This document shows positions 46,821 to 61,276 of a stretch of 64,000 bases of DNA, in pieces. Numbering within the stretch: position 1 is the stretch's first letter; the number at the start of each line of letters is the position of its first letter. The notes beneath the pieces are model-generated. The model worked only from the letters and a program-made list of their open reading frames with translations, was not told the DNA's origin and did not search any database. A program made the position numbers and the translations under genes. Source of the stretch: Viscum album (taxonomy: Eukaryota; Streptophyta; Magnoliopsida; Santalales; Viscaceae); NCBI GenBank assembly GCA_963277665.1, contig OY728157.1, forward strand, positions 372,014,067 to 372,078,066, given 5' to 3'.

Positions 46821-49800
46821 TTCTACATATGTATATCGAAACCCTGGTCACGTATTGTACTGACCCATGTTTCACCTCATTAAATAAATACTTTTTTCAA
46901 TAACTTTTGGTACATTATACAACCAAAATAATGAATCACAATTTATTCTAAGGATATTATTAATAAATATATAATAAACACTCTGATAGTAATTAATTAA
47001 AATTTATTTCCTTTAGTTGATAAACAATTAATAAGAGTTAATTTCTAAAAATGTTATTTTAAATAAAAAAATTTTTTATGTTGTACTTTCTTTCAAAAAA
47101 CTAAATCTTAAAATTTGAAAATGAAAATCTGATAAAAAGTAATTTTTGACACCTCTCATAAAAATTTTCATTGTATGGAATTTATATTTCTTCTGAAAGG
47201 ATTGATTTTAGGTCAAAAAATAAGATTTTTGTAGAAATTGTAATATTTATGATTTTATCACTATGAATTTGTATCTTAAAAGTCTAAAAAAATTAATAAA
47301 TAAAATATTTATTTAATTAAAAATATTATTCCATTTAATAAATTTTATGGGATTATAAATACTATGTAAAATGTTTTATAACTAAAAAAATGTTAGTTTA
47401 ATAAAAAAATATTTTTGATCTCCACTTTGAATGAAGTATTTTTAAGATGAGATCGAGTTATGAATTTACTTGAAATCTTAATACCTTTCAATTTATATAT
47501 TATAAATCAATTTATTTCATATTAAATAGTATTAATGATAATTTTATCTTATATATAAATTTAAAGATGAAAACATTATTTTTCTAAAAACTATTTTTAC
47601 GTGATTAAGTGTGTTTATTTTAAAATTAACATGTCACACATTTAGAAATTTGATATGATAAAATTATTTTCAAATCTAAAATTATTATTTAAAAATTGGT
47701 TAATAAGTTCATTTTTAATTTTAGATATGAAAATTAATCACTAAGGTTAAAAAAGAGTTTCCCTGGTAAAAAGTAAAAATGGTAAAAATTAGTTTACAAT
47801 GGTGAAATGGCCAAAACATGTTAAAAATGAGTTTAAATAAGTTATTAATATGATATTAGCCATTATCTTATCCTAGAATCTCCTTTTTACATCTTTTGAG
47901 CAATTAAACTTAAAATAGTGGCTTGTAATTATTAGAAAATGATGAGTGTTTCCAAAAGAGCCCGTTGCTTTTCCTATAAAATGGTATCACTCCAACTCTT
48001 TCAATACTATTATAATATTTAGAAATTATATTGAAACCCTACCCAAATATTACCTTCTTTAATTCCTTTACATTCCCTAATTACCCTAGTGATCACAAAT
48101 TGGCTTAATTCCCACAAACCCAAGGGCTTCATCAAGATGAAGTTCAAGGTCTCAACATAGGTATCACATATTTATTAAAGTTTCATTCATATTATTTCCT
48201 TTATAAACTACCATAAACATAGTATAATAATAAAGTCATCATAATTAGTGTGTTAAATGTTTTTATAATAATGGTACAACCATTATTTAATCCCTTCCAT
48301 CTACTAAGAAAAATAAGGGTTGTCGTTATCAGGTGTGTGTGGATTACCACCTCAATAAAGCGACACTTTTGGTTTTCCATCACCACACCTAATGTCTATT
48401 ATTAATTATGGTATCAATGAATAAATATTTTTTATATATTTCATTTATTATTCTTAAATGATCACTTATTATCCACCTTCACCACTCTCCTTTCTTGAGT
48501 AACAGAAACACTAATCATGCATTGTGTGGACTACTGCCTCCATCAATAAATGTGTTTTGTTTTCCTTCACTTAAAAACATGTATGGATTTAGTTTATAGT
48601 AGATTATTACATATTATATATATAATTAATATGTATCGTTGGTATGGTTCTTTTTTGATAACTCTAAAATTAATTATCGTTAAAATTCAATCCATTAATA
48701 TCGGCAAATAACCCAAAACTACTATTTACACTTTCATGAAACATGACTAAAACTAAAATTTAATGGTATTTTGACATTATAATTATTTATAAAACACAAA
48801 TTCCATTACCATTAATGGTTTTTAAGTGATTATATTTGTCATAAAAAAAGTAATATTGGCACCTCTTTTATAAACCTAGTTTAATGTGGTCGAGATTATT
48901 AATAAATGATGTTGAAAAGAGATTACAACAATCTAATAAATGAAGAAAAATTTTATTAATGATTGGTATAAAAGTATATTTATATGAATATGGTTTTTAA
49001 AAAGTTAATTTAGATTTTAATATTTATTATTTTTTGATGAAAATCATCTGGCATGTTTTGCTCGATAGTATGATTGTTGGGGTTTTAATTGCCACATAAT
49101 TATTCACACCGAGTTAACTATTTTCAAATATCCACCAATTTGTTTTCTCATGGATCCAGAAACACCCAATATTTCCCTTATTCATGATGTTTCACATACC
49201 TTGTTTCCCAAGGAATTTGGTCATTATAAAATGGTTCTAATGATTATTAGGGACCCACATTGCTCGAGGGGATGGGACGTCGAGCTCACCAATCCCTTTT
49301 GGGGGGAATTTTTACCTAATATATGAATATGTTAATGTTTTAAGACATATTCATGAATACATAATTCATTCCCATGTATGAAATTAGTCACCATTGAAGT
49401 AATAATCAATTATTATCATGCATGGATTTCTAATCATCTATATGTATCACAGGCTCTTCATCGATAGGGATATATGTATATGTTCTGGGTTCTCTATTAA
49501 TGGTACCCTTTTGGAGGAGATTAGGTATTATTTTATTATTTATTATTATGATGATGGTTTTAATCCAGACAATGGGTCACTCTATACTTTATCATCATTT
49601 AGGGATATGGGAGTTATTTTGATGTCAAGATTGGACCCATAATATGGGCTTCCTATGTATCCCTGTGAAAGGAATCAGAACCCATATATTCTAGTGAAAA
49701 TTAATGGGATACCTCAAACCTTTTTAGGTAATTTGAAAAGGATCATAACATGTAGTTTTATTTCATATAGAAAGGACATATAGACACAAGGTTCCTAGAC

Positions 49801-52800
49801 AATGTTTGGTGTGGGGCTTATTTCAAGGCAGTCTAAGGAACCTTGAAGGAATATGGGATCATAGGTTATACATGAACCTACTAAGAATGAGGAACATAGA
49901 GGATTAGGGAATATTTTGGGTTATTGGGATTATACCTCATGGATGCCTCCTTTGTATCCCATCTAGATATGAATCAAATACCATGTAGTTTGGTTGTAAG
50001 GATCCACACCTATAGAGGCCCCCTAAATGTTTGTCTCACAAGGAATGTGGCCCTTTGAGAGGATTGATTTGTGGGTTATACCAAATAGGAGGCCCTTTAG
50101 AGTGAGTATATGAGGAATACCTCGACTCATGGTTATTTATAGGTTTGGTTCGGACTTACACATAGGATTATTCCCTAATGGTTGTATACATGGATTAGAG
50201 GACAGATGCCTATAGAGCCCCTATGAAGGAATGTGAGAGGAAGATATGAAAACGGATTATCTATTGAGACATATATCTAACTGTGTAGATTTAATGGTCA
50301 TATCTAAACTCTAAGACCACGTGAGCCAATCTCAAATTTAAGAAACAAGAGGAATCATAAGATCTGTAAAACCGCACAATCTCCTTTGTCTTTTGGTGGA
50401 TGAGGTCTAGGAGATGGGAGAAGAAGAAATGTATTTTATTTCCAAGTCTCCACTCCTACTTTATATCAAGGATAGTCACATAAGACTACCATTTGGATAC
50501 GGCCCATAATAATAGGTCAGGTTCTTACTCTAGGAGGGATGTCTTAAGCTTGGTTCTAGGTAAGAGATGAGGATAATCTACAAATCCTTAAATGTAAAGG
50601 CAAGTTTGATCCCCTTCCTTACCATATATAACTAGAGGTCCTTAAATGTAGAGACTAAGAGGGAAGTACGTGATCCAAGAATTTTTTATAAGACCAGGAA
50701 CTCCCTGGAACTACCCCTGTGGTCCCATTATTCATGATTGATGGGATTCAAAACTACAAGCACCCTGAAGACCCTACCCATCTGGTAGGACAAGTTGAGG
50801 AAACCAGTGATTAAAGGAATGAATAACTAAATGGGATACATTCTTGTATATCTATCTCTATGATCATGCATGTCTAGAGGATTTAGTGGAGGCTTCAATT
50901 TTATACCCCTTGGGTGAGGGGTACCAAGTAAGAGGATCCCTACTACCATTGGTGTCTTGAAAGATGTATTAGAAGGTCTCTCATGCAAGTCAAGACTTGG
51001 TCATCTAAAGGTGCTTTTCATAGGGTGTATTGGGAGGAAATGGATGTGGTATACACAAATGTAGGCCTGATCAGGCTAGAGATGCCTTTGGTGATGAAAA
51101 ATCGAGGAAAAAAACTTGGGTGATACCTTCAACTAAGAAACAAGGGGTTCCTCAGGTGTCCCTGGAAGGGTCTCACGTAGGTCCTGGGTTTGGGGAGGGA
51201 CCTTCACGGTATTGTTTTTAATCTAGGGAAGGGTTCGTCACCCAAGTGTCTTGTGTCTTAGAAACTATAGGGACTTTAATCCCACAATCCCCCTTAATCC
51301 CATATTCTCTCAGGTTTTAGAGGGCTACCTAAAATATTTTGAGGTCTTTTGAAAAGGGGATATGTGGCCAATTCTTTTAGGATTCTTTTGTTTTTTCTAG
51401 TTGTGAAAATGAAGAGCCCCATGTTCCTATTTATAGTAAAAATGGGACCAAATTTGAAGGAGGTCACCCATGCAGGTACCTAGATTAGGTACCTAGAATA
51501 TGTGTTTTGTACAGGGGTGGATACGCCTTATGGGCTGCATAGGTGGGCCTGCGCAGGCCTTCAGGCACGCAGGCTGTGTGCGCACAGGACCACCTGGATG
51601 AACCCACTCCACTATATCGCAGGGGCTACAACCCTTCTCCCATGCTCCAGGGCAAGTGAATTTTGGGTTTCAATACTTAAAATCCCAACGCTCATTCCAA
51701 ATACATGACATAATTTCATATGGAGATTCACACAAAAATGTCATTGGGTTGGGAAATATTTCTGAGGAATCTTCATCCCCTAATGAGTAATAATTATTAT
51801 AACACATGGAAATCCAATCTAATCCTTCTGGAATAATTATTTATCTCTACTAAAACTCTTGATTTGGTGTCTAAGTGAGTATCACATCATGATTTCCATG
51901 GAAAAGGGCATGAAATTCATTTTTTGATGTCAATAATAGGTCAAATAACTTCCATAGAAATAAAGGATAAAGTTAAATGACATAGTAACTTAAACTCTTT
52001 TCATTGAGGTATGAAATTTATTATATAAACTATATTTTTCCAAGACATTAACTTTTAAATTATGTTATATTTTTCACTATGGGAGGAATAATTTTGGAAC
52101 CAAATTCATTTCCATGAAAGTTTTTCTTCTCATTTTTTTAAAAACAAATGAGACTTTTTAAAAAGAGACTCGTAACAATGAATTTTAAAACTATAAACGC
52201 AAAATTTTTTCAAAAATCAATTTTCATGATTTGGTTATCGTTATATGTAAAAATTATTTACCTCCATTGGAATTATATTTCATGTTTGAACTAATATTAT
52301 TATTCTATGATGTGATTATTTTGGGTGAACTAGTTTTTTGTGTCATTTGATTGAATTCATGATGTTATTATAATTTTTTATGAATAACATTTTATTTTAA
52401 TGGGTTAATTATTAAAATTAAATGATTTAATTTAAATTAAACTATTATACCCATTTTATTAAAATGGGTTTTTTATATGATGATTTGAAAATATCATGAA
52501 ACATATTTTCTTTATATGGGTTATTTTGTGATGTGGTGATTGTTTTCAATTGGAATTCAGATATATATATTATGAGATGATTGGTTCCTATATCTACCTT
52601 TAATGGATTGGGTAAAGGATTATATCTCATTAGATTGAAATGTTATATGAACAGTTTAGCAAGTATCTTTCTTTAAAAAACGTGAGGGTTATGGATTTTA
52701 GGTCTACTCAAAATTTTATGAATGAATGGGTTGGAAGGTATCCATGTTTGAAATGGTAATAAATCTTATGTTTATTGTTGTTACACTTTATTTCCTATGT

Positions 52801-53244
52801 TATATGCTTCATGTTTTATTTTTCTCATGCCATGGTAAAAGTGTTGTTGTTTGAGATGTCATGTCAGTCTTTCATGCTTATAGTTAACTATTGTTGTTTT
52901 ATATTTTTAAAAATAAAATATTTTCCCTTATTCTTTATTTTCCATATTTTTATGATCTAAACATTATCTTGTTTGATATGTTATCCCTTACTGATAATTT
53001 GAGCTCATTGTTTTTTATGTTTTCCCTATTTAGGTATTTGAATATGATTATTTCACCTGGAATGTCTAAGAATAGATTTAGTTTATTGTGAAATGTTCAT
53101 AAAATGTGAAATAATTTTTTTATGTTTATATTCCCCAAGTCAAAAAACCTTTAGGTTATTGGGTTGTGATACTATTTAAATATGTAATAACTAAACCATG
53201 AAATTAGTATACTACTATGTATGTTGACCTTGGGTCACTTTAGT
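46821..53244. other. Decayed repeats, probably including the 5' LTR of element E at the right end
   Basis: No gene was recognised on either strand. The stretch immediately before 53,245 must contain the end of the E 5' LTR, because the E primer binding site follows. However, I could not align it with the E 3' LTR start at 58,144, so its limits are unknown. Between about 49,700 and 51,700 the sequence is less AT-rich, with recurring words such as ATAGAGGCCCC and ATAGGAGGCCC. It looks like the middle of another long LTR. Around 51,500-51,660 is a GC-rich patch with several GCGCAGG/GGGCTGC words. Confidence 0.45.
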
Positions 53245-53256
53245 GGGTATCAGTGC
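53245..53256 (+). promoter_or_regulatory. Element E: degraded primer binding site
   Basis: GGGTATCAGTGC, ten of twelve bases as in TGGTATCAGAGC for initiator Met tRNA, about 530 bp before the gag start. Confidence 0.65.
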
Positions 53257-53776
53257 AATTTTTTTTATATTAGAGACTATGATAATAAAAAATTATTGAG
53301 AACCCTAATGATAAGCCAAATTATAGGAGAACATCTTATGTTTTTTAATGAAATGAGTTTGGTTTTATTAGGAATACATCCATTTCTAGATACTACAAGT
53401 GGTTGCGGTTTTGGTACAGATCCATCTAGGGGTAATAACCCTAAAAATAGTCAGATTAGAATATCTCAACCATAATTCGGGTACATGGTGAATGGGTCCT
53501 TATAGTTCGTCTGGTTTGAAAATATCAGGTGATATACTTAGGTTAATTAACATTTTCTCTATAGGTCATTATGAAGAATTTTTTTGTCATGTCAATTAGT
53601 GTGGTGATGAAAATAGAGTAGGGAAATAATCATGGAATGCGTAGATTGAAACTTAAGAAGTTATTAAAGAAAAAATACTCATTATTTTGGAGTAATTTAT
53701 TTTATGATCACAGTTTTATGTTTTATATGTTTATTAATTTATGTGTCGTTACCATGAATTTTTATCTATAAAAGAT

Positions 53777-54700
53777 ATGGATAGAATAATAAGGATCCTA
53801 GATAGTGATGGATTCAATATAAATTTTTTTGATTTTGCAAATGATATAGGAATTGGAGTTCAAAATATCATGGAAATGCTTACTCAACTCTCTCATGTTA
53901 TGAATAATAACATGAATAATTTGGATATCCCAGATAAAACAATAAGGGAACATCCTGCTATTGAATCCTTTATACATCAAAATCCACCATCCTTTAATAC
54001 TCTTTTAAAACCATTGATTTTTGAGTAATATATTGATGTGATGGAAATAATATTTTCTATGCTTCAATGCTCAGAGAATGAGAAGTTAATTTTGGTTATC
54101 TATCTTCTAGAAGGTAAGGCTAACCAATGGTGTAATATCCTTATGAATACCGCAACAGGGGAAGGTTTTTATTTCATGATGTGGGAGGATTTTAATGGAG
54201 TATTCTTCATTAAATATTTCCCTCCAACTCTTCACGAAAATATGGAATGATAATTCCTGGAATTTAAATAAAATAAATATGATTTGGTTGGATATTATAA
54301 GTAAAACTTCATGAGATTCACAAGATATGCCTCGGAGTCTATATTTATAAGTGAAAATAATATTGATCAATTATTTGGTGTCTTAAACCCCAGTCTTTAA
54401 AATTCATTTTCTATAAGATAGTTTGGAAGTTATGAGAAAGTTTTTTGATGTGTACATAAGGTTTAAATGGAAGATGGAGACCCTCATGATTATGGATAAG
54501 GGGGAAATAAAGATTGAGTGTCATATAATCTCTAATAAATAGTCTCATTGAGGTAATAAAGTTCAATTACCCGAACGTAAAATATATGTTTGGAAACACC
54601 TGGGTAAATTCCTTAAAGGTTCTACGATATGTTTCATGGGTGGTAAAGTATTCCACCTAGATCATGAATGTATAAGAAATAGAAAGATTCTAAATGACAC
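53777..54700 (+). pseudogene. Element E: gag, decayed
   Basis: The frame aligns with the Gag of B from its N-terminus. GIGVQNIMEMLTQLSH matches GAGMQNLVAMLTQLSQ. After it come NPPSF, then a stop where B has Gln (54,026-54,028), then IFSMLQCSENEKLIL, LLEGKANQW, IKYFPPTL, FTRYAS and the start of the leucine-rich end of the domain. Most of this lies in one frame, interrupted by single-base stops rather than frameshifts. At about 54,630-54,674 is a zinc-knuckle remnant, CFMGGKVFHLDHEC, in which the second cysteine is glycine. Gag would have formed the element particle; this copy cannot. Confidence 0.88.
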
Positions 54701-54879
54701 CACTAATGAAAATAAGGCCTCATATGATGCTCCTCCTACTCTTCAATTGTTTAAATTATAATATTATTGTCATTATGGGAATCAATTCCCAAACTGTAGC
54801 GTTGATGAACGGAATAAGTAGCAGAAGATTCCTAAACCAAGGGAGAAAGGGAGGGAATATACCATCACTACTCTAGAGG

Positions 54880-57800
54880 TGGACAAAACTAATGAATTTC
54901 CCAAAGGTACACTCATTATCTACTAAAAAACATGAATTAATTATTTTATTTTAGTACATCACATTACTTTATATCTTATAAGTTTTCAAAGAACATTGAA
55001 TCACAACTAGAAACTTTTAAAATAAAGCTATCTGAAAAAACACCTAACAAAATGATAAATAAAACAAAGGTTTACAAATCATCTCCAATAAAGATTTATG
55101 GGTATATACTTCCTGAAAATATGGTTCTTCACCCTCTAGTTTAATTTAAATTATTTCTAGGGATGGACTGGATTTCCTTATATAAAGCTCATATTGATAG
55201 ATGAGAAAGAAAAATCCCATTCTATTTCCCTAATGTTCTGATAAAAAAGTATCAATAAAATTATAATCTTGTACCTTATTCAAAAGAAAGTTATATAATA
55301 TGAATCTTTATACCAAACAAAAAGTGGTTCCTAGCTCATATTATTGGGGTGGAAGTAAACATTTTGAACATTCCCATTGTGCGAGATTAGGATGATGTAT
55401 TTCCTAGTGAACTTCTTAGTCTCACACCAGAACTTGATGATGATTTCTCAATCAAACCCATACCCAAATCATTTTCTATCTAAAAGAATCCCTATAGAAT
55501 ATAACTCATCCCCAAATCAATTGAAATGATTATCATGAGATCTAACAGATCGTGATTGAAAACAAGTATCATCTTCCTTGTATTGATATCATGTTCAATA
55601 AACTCATAGGAGATCAATTATTCTCCAACATTGGTTTTCAGTATGGATATCATTAATTAAGATTAAAAATGGTGGTTATTCCAAATAAAACATTTTTGAT
55701 AGTGTATAAACACTATAAGTTTATATTTATACTATTTGTACATAAAAATATCCCTATTATCTTCATAAATCCTTTGAATAGAGTCTTTATATATTTCCGA
55801 GATCAATTTGTGGTAGTCCTTAGAGAATATATCCTTTTATATTTCATGTTCTAGTTACAGTATGAAGATCACCTAAGTACTATATTGAATACCCTCAATA
55901 AGGAGATACTTTATGACAAAATCAAAAAATATGAATTATAGATACAAAATGTATCCTTTTTAGTTTATGTTATCCCAAGCAAGGGTATATTTATAGATCC
56001 ATCAACTATTGAGGGTGTTGTGCAATGCAACAGACAAACCATTATGGCTGAAATATGTAGTTTTCATAGGATATCTTGATATTAACTATGCATTGTGAGA
56101 AATTTATCATTGATATAAAACCCATTAACATAGTTAACACATAAATGATTCATGTTGAGGAAAGCTTCAAGGAACTAAAGGAAATGTTGGTCACTACACT
56201 ATGCTTACATTACCCTATAGTGGTGAAGGGTTTATAATTTATAGTGATGAATCATTAAAATGCTTGGGATGCATCATCACGAAATATGAAAACGTAATTT
56301 ATTATTCATCCTATAATTTAAATATTCATATTCACAATTACGTGATTTATGATCTTTTCAAAGAAAATTTAGAAGCATTAACTTTGTGGTGGAAAGTGTG
56401 TTATAAATACTAATCATGAGATCTTTAAATATATCCTCATGTAGAAATAGTTAAACATGTACCAAATAATATCGATATTGTTAGTCAATGATTATGATTG
56501 CTCGATACATTATCATCTTAGAAGGAAAAACAATATGTATGATGATATGAGTAGAAAATACCTTCTTTTTTTATCCATGATTAGGATTTAAAATAACCCA
56601 ATACTCATGGATATATAGAGGATGAATCTTGAATTCATAATGGGAGGAGATAAATCTTATCTTACCCAAGTAACTGCTCAACCATCCATTCATATGAAGA
56701 ACAAAGAATCCCGTAAAGATAATGAATAACTATATAAAAATTTAGTGAATATACCAGTGTTTAAATTTGATAAAGATAATTTATAAGGTTTGGAACCCAT
56801 ATATGTTTCCTATCTGCACTAGAATTAAAGATGGATATTTTGGATAATGAACATAGCTCATCCTTCTCTATCCATCTTGGTGGCACAAAGATGTATAAGG
56901 ATATAGAGTAAGAAAACTACCAAGAAATCATAATTAAGGAAATAATAGAGTATATATCTAAATGTTTTAGTGATAGAAAATTAAGGTATACTGAAAAACG
57001 ACTAAAGGGATCATGCAACCACTACCCAAACCTATTTAGAAAATGGAAAACATCACCATAGACTTTGTTTGTAGGACTCCCCAAATAATTTAAAGGTCAT
57101 AATTCCATATGGGTTTTATTTGATCACATCACAATGTTAATGCATTTTATTTCTATCAAATAATATTTCTCCCTTGAATAACTCACCAATATCTATATAA
57201 GGTAAGTGGTAAGTCTATATAGAGTAACACTATTCACTGTATCCTATTGGGATTTGAGTCTTATGTTAAGGTTTTGTATAATAAATTATAAATAATTGTA
57301 TATGGAGTTGTACTTTAGCACTACATATCATTCTTAGACAAATGGGAAGTATAAGAGGATAATTAAAACTCTCGAGGGGATGCTAAGAACTTTTTGGATA
57401 TATTTCCAAGTTTATAGGGATAAATACCTCCCCTTGGTAGAGTTCCCATATAACAACAATTTCCATTATATAATTCATATGGAACCATATTATGATCTTA
57501 TGGGAAGAGATATAGGAATAAAACTTGTTGGGATGAAGTTAGAGAGAATAATTTGATAGGCTCTGACTTTGTATAAGAAGTTATAGAGAAGGATCAAACC
57601 ATTCAGTGGCATGTGGAAGTTGTAAAAAGTCAATAGAGGAGTTATGCAGATAATCATCTATGAGATATAGAGTTTAATTGTGGTGGTGAAATATTTCTCA
57701 AAATATTTACATAGAAATGGTACATAATATTTAGGAAGAAAAGGAAGTACATCTCCAGGTACATCGATCCTTTCGAGATTTTTTATCATATTGGAGTCAA

Positions 57801-58095
57801 AGATTATCACTTAGCACTCCCTCATCCCCTCTCCCAAGTTAATAATTCCTTCAATGTATCATTTTTTAGGAATTTCATACTAGATATATCATGATTAATA
57901 AACTATACATATATAAAACTGGAACATGAACTCTCATATAAAGTACAACCCATAGAGATCCTATATTGAAGAGATAAGTTGCAAGAGAATAAGGCCACTC
58001 ATATAGTCAATGTTCTGTGGAAAAATAATAAGTTTGAAGACGTTATGTGGGAACCTAATGATGTAATGAGGTAAAATTACCTTCACATGTTTTCT
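54880..58095 (+). pseudogene. Element E: pol (protease, RT, RNase H, integrase, chromodomain), decayed
   Basis: Protease end: YGYILPENMV and LGMDWISLYKAHID (about 55,090-55,200). Linker and RT start: DVFPSELLSLTPELDD (about 55,390-55,445). RT core: INPLNRVF and DQFVVVL (about 55,770-55,815); the catalytic 'DD' that should follow is lost. RT thumb: YEDHLSTILNTLNKE, then GIFIDPSTIEGVV (about 55,865-56,020). RNase H: IIYSDESLKCLGCII (about 56,230-56,280). Integrase zinc region: IHLGGTKMYKDIE and ISKCFSD, in which the second Cys of the CxxC pair is lost (about 56,870-56,975). Then come LFVGLPK (57,065-57,087) and the GPY/F-like ISRYIDPFEIFYHIG (about 57,750-57,795). Chromodomain: IVNVLWKNNKFEDVMWEP (about 57,995-58,055). 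The order and wording are those of a chromovirus Pol; stops and frameshifts are many. Confidence 0.9.
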
Positions 58096-58127
58096 TACAT
58101 GTAATAATATTTTTAGGATGAAATTAT

Positions 58128-58143
58128 TTTTAAGGGGGTAGAA
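58128..58143 (+). promoter_or_regulatory. Element E: polypurine tract
   Basis: TTTTTAAGGGGGTAGAA directly before the LTR start TGTAACAACC, almost the same as in B. Confidence 0.88.
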
Positions 58144-59501
58144 TGTAACAACCTATGTAAGATCTCATGTTCGGATAGGTCAAAATTTTAGAAGGAATTT
58201 GAATTTTCATTATTGAATGGGTCAGGCTCTGAATTAAGGCTTAGAATCGAGTTATGAGAGATGATGTGTCTCAAAAGGGTGTTTTGAGATGAGGGATGAT
58301 TCTTAAGAAGTATATCAGGTGTTTGGAGGAACTATGGAGGCTTCAGGTAATGTTTCGAGAGTTTAAGAGTTTTCTAGAAGGGGTGCACGGTTTGGTGTGC
58401 AATGTTTTGGAGAAACTATTTAACACATTGATTCTCAATATGTTTTTAGTTCATTTTGAACTATGAATAGTTTATTTTCATGGTTAGATCATATTCTGGG
58501 GTGAACTATGAAAAGAAAAAGGAGAAACTATCAGAGTTTGAGGATGGTTTGAGGCATGGTGCACAGGTTGCATACAGTTTTAAACAAACCATGCACCATG
58601 ATGTAGAATGGTGTTTGGCTTGAAAAATTAATTGGCACATGTTTTTAAAACCATTAATCCTAACCATGTGGTTCATGGGTGTTGGATAGTGAGGGGATCA
58701 TGGTAGGTGAATATTTTAACCAACTATGTGGCCAAATAGTGTGAGTGGGTTTCCCTTAGACTGAACCGTCCATGCAGCCAAACTGTGTGACTAACCAAAA
58801 CCTCATTTAAATGGTATTTTTACTATTTTTTCCCTCTAGTATTTTAATTCACCTATTTCTTTTTATTCCACCTTACATGTATAATCTAGATGAGGGATTC
58901 CCCTCCCTTTCTCTCTTCTTTATTCCTGACCAAGGAGGTATTTTGGTGGATATTTTTAAGCATTTTGAGGTAATATTTAACCTCTAAGGGATTCCCCTCT
59001 CCTTACCCATACTTTATTATAATTTTGGGGATATCTAGTTTTGGTTTTGTTAATGATTCTGATAAATAATTGGGGAATTGTCTATTTCTCATAGTTCTTT
59101 TGGTTGGATTGGGTAGAAGAGATTTTGAGATGGATTCTGCACATTGTTTTATGGTGTTCCATCAAGGTATGTGACTATAGTGAATTTTAATAGTTTTTTT
59201 CTAATGATTTAATTGAATTATTCCTCTAATTGGTATCACCTATTATTTATTTGTCCTGTAACATGGTCAATATTAGGTCATGGGTATTTTTATATTGGTT
59301 GGCTTCAGTTTCGGTGGGGCAAGATGACCTGGTGAGTTATCCTTCATTATGCCATGTTGGGTTTTTGATAATTAATTAATTATAATTTTTATAATTAATT
59401 TATTTATTTTTTGTTGTAATATTGGATCATGAGTGTTCATGAAGCTTGGTTGGGGAAAATGGGTTTGAACAATGCTTGGATGAGCCTTGGAAAGGCCATC
59501 A
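58144..59501 (+). repeat. Element E: 3' LTR, first part only
   Basis: Begins TGTAACAACC after the polypurine tract and runs at least 1.36 kb to the edge of element F. No LTR end (..CA) that I could confirm lies before 59,501, so F probably inserted inside this LTR. It contains a paired GTGCACGGTTTGG / GGTGCACAGGTTG region (58,380-58,600). The last five bases, CATCA (59,497-59,501), should be the target duplication of F. Confidence 0.7.
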
Positions 59502-61276
59502 TGTAATGCCCCGACCCTAGTTACCCATAGTCAGTGCATTATTACATAACATTGGCATGATCACAAGAGAGATCAAATCTCAAAATACCGACTGGTTTAT
59601 TAGCCTTGGAAACACTAGATATATTCATAAAGTTTTACATTACATCATAAAGTGAAAAACTACTACCACAACATATTGTCTCCATAGTCCACACTATTAT
59701 CCCCTCATAATATCCTTGCAGGTCATTCATAATTTACTTCTTCATATCCTGGGAAAAATAAAACATAGAAAAGGGGTGAGATCAAATTCCCAATAAGGAT
59801 AACAATATAGAGGAAACATTCATAAATAAGAATAAACATTTAAGGCAATTTATAACTAAAACAAAATCCTTTTAAACATGAACTTCAAAATAGTATGGAA
59901 AAAATGAAATGAAATAATGCCATTTACTTATTCACATGGATATTCTACTAATCAAATAATCACATGCAATATCAATAACCACTTTCATAATGATGGAATG
60001 CATAATGCCAGACTATCATAACCACATAGCCAAGGCCTCGTGCCAAGACTAAAAATAAGATTTTGTCAAAGCCTTGTGCCAAGACACTAGTTTTTCTCAT
60101 GAGACCTACTGATGCAATTTTTTTTAGAAGATACTTATGATTAAAATTGCTAAAATACACTCCAGTGTTTTTCTGAAAACATTATGAAGACTTCTAAAAA
60201 CAAAATTACTAATTCTAAGACTACTCGACTAATTACAGGTCATGATGGGCCCACTCCCAATCCCGTCCTGTCTACCAAACTCGAGAGTCAGGTTTTCTGA
60301 AAAAAAATTTAAGCCTGTGTTAAATACGTATGCATTTGCACTGGATTTTCATATATTTGAGATAAATATCTCTTTTTTGAAATCATTTAAAAATCACATA
60401 ATTATAAAAATAAAACCTTTATTTTGAAAATATCTTTACAAGTGTGTAAGGGAATCTTCAAAGGTGTAATAATGGCATAGAATAATCGCACCTACCATAT
60501 AAGTTAAAAAAGACATTCTTAACTTAATTTTTCTGAAAAGCTTAAAAAGGACCTTGTTTGGAAAACGACAGAAAGATTACTTTATAAAATTCTTATAAAA
60601 AGTAAAACAGGGGTATCAATGAATTTAACCCATATTCTGTAAAATAGTAGGAATTTTTTGAAAAACATTTTTAAGAATCATTGATGTGGATGATAAAGAG
60701 GTCCTAGTAGATTATTACGTAAAAACAACCTCGGATAATGAAGAGATTATGAAATAACCCTTACCAATTTGGTAACTTACGAAACATACAACCCATGAAA
60801 GAGGTATCATAAAATTAATATGTAAATACACATAAATTAAAGTGTATTACACAAATAATACAATTATGGGCAGTACATACACCACACAAAAGGTAATAGT
60901 GGCAATATGGCATGAATCTCACGGGAATAAGGAGTGAGATGAAAACCCCTTACCTTGTACTTTTCCTTGATTGGGGGTAGGTTAACCTCCTGTATAATGG
61001 TGAAATAATTGTAATTAAATTATACAAGAATCATATACATCAATATGATATCATATATGATCTTTTAACATTTATTTTTTTATAATATCTTAGTATTATC
61101 ATTGTTTCGGGTGTTAACTTACACATTTTCTTTTATATGTTTTGTTACATAAGACATGTTTGTCATGGATAGGATGTATCTTATTCATATATAGAATTAT
61201 ATCAAGTCCTTAGATACTATTATTAATCATCAAACGAGATTTAGACTTGAATGGATACGATGGAGAATGAATCTCA

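Larger units (their letters stand above)
53245..59501 (+). mobile_element. Element E: decayed chromovirus (Ty3/gypsy), full gag-pol order
   Basis: From left to right on the plus strand: primer binding site, gag, protease end, RT, RNase H, integrase, chromodomain, polypurine tract and the start of the 3' LTR. This is the gene order of Ty3/gypsy elements, and the chromodomain places E in the chromoviruses, with wording close to the Del/Tekay group. All frames are broken by stops. The 3' LTR is cut at 59,501 by the end of element F. The 5' LTR boundary is not resolved. Confidence 0.88.
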
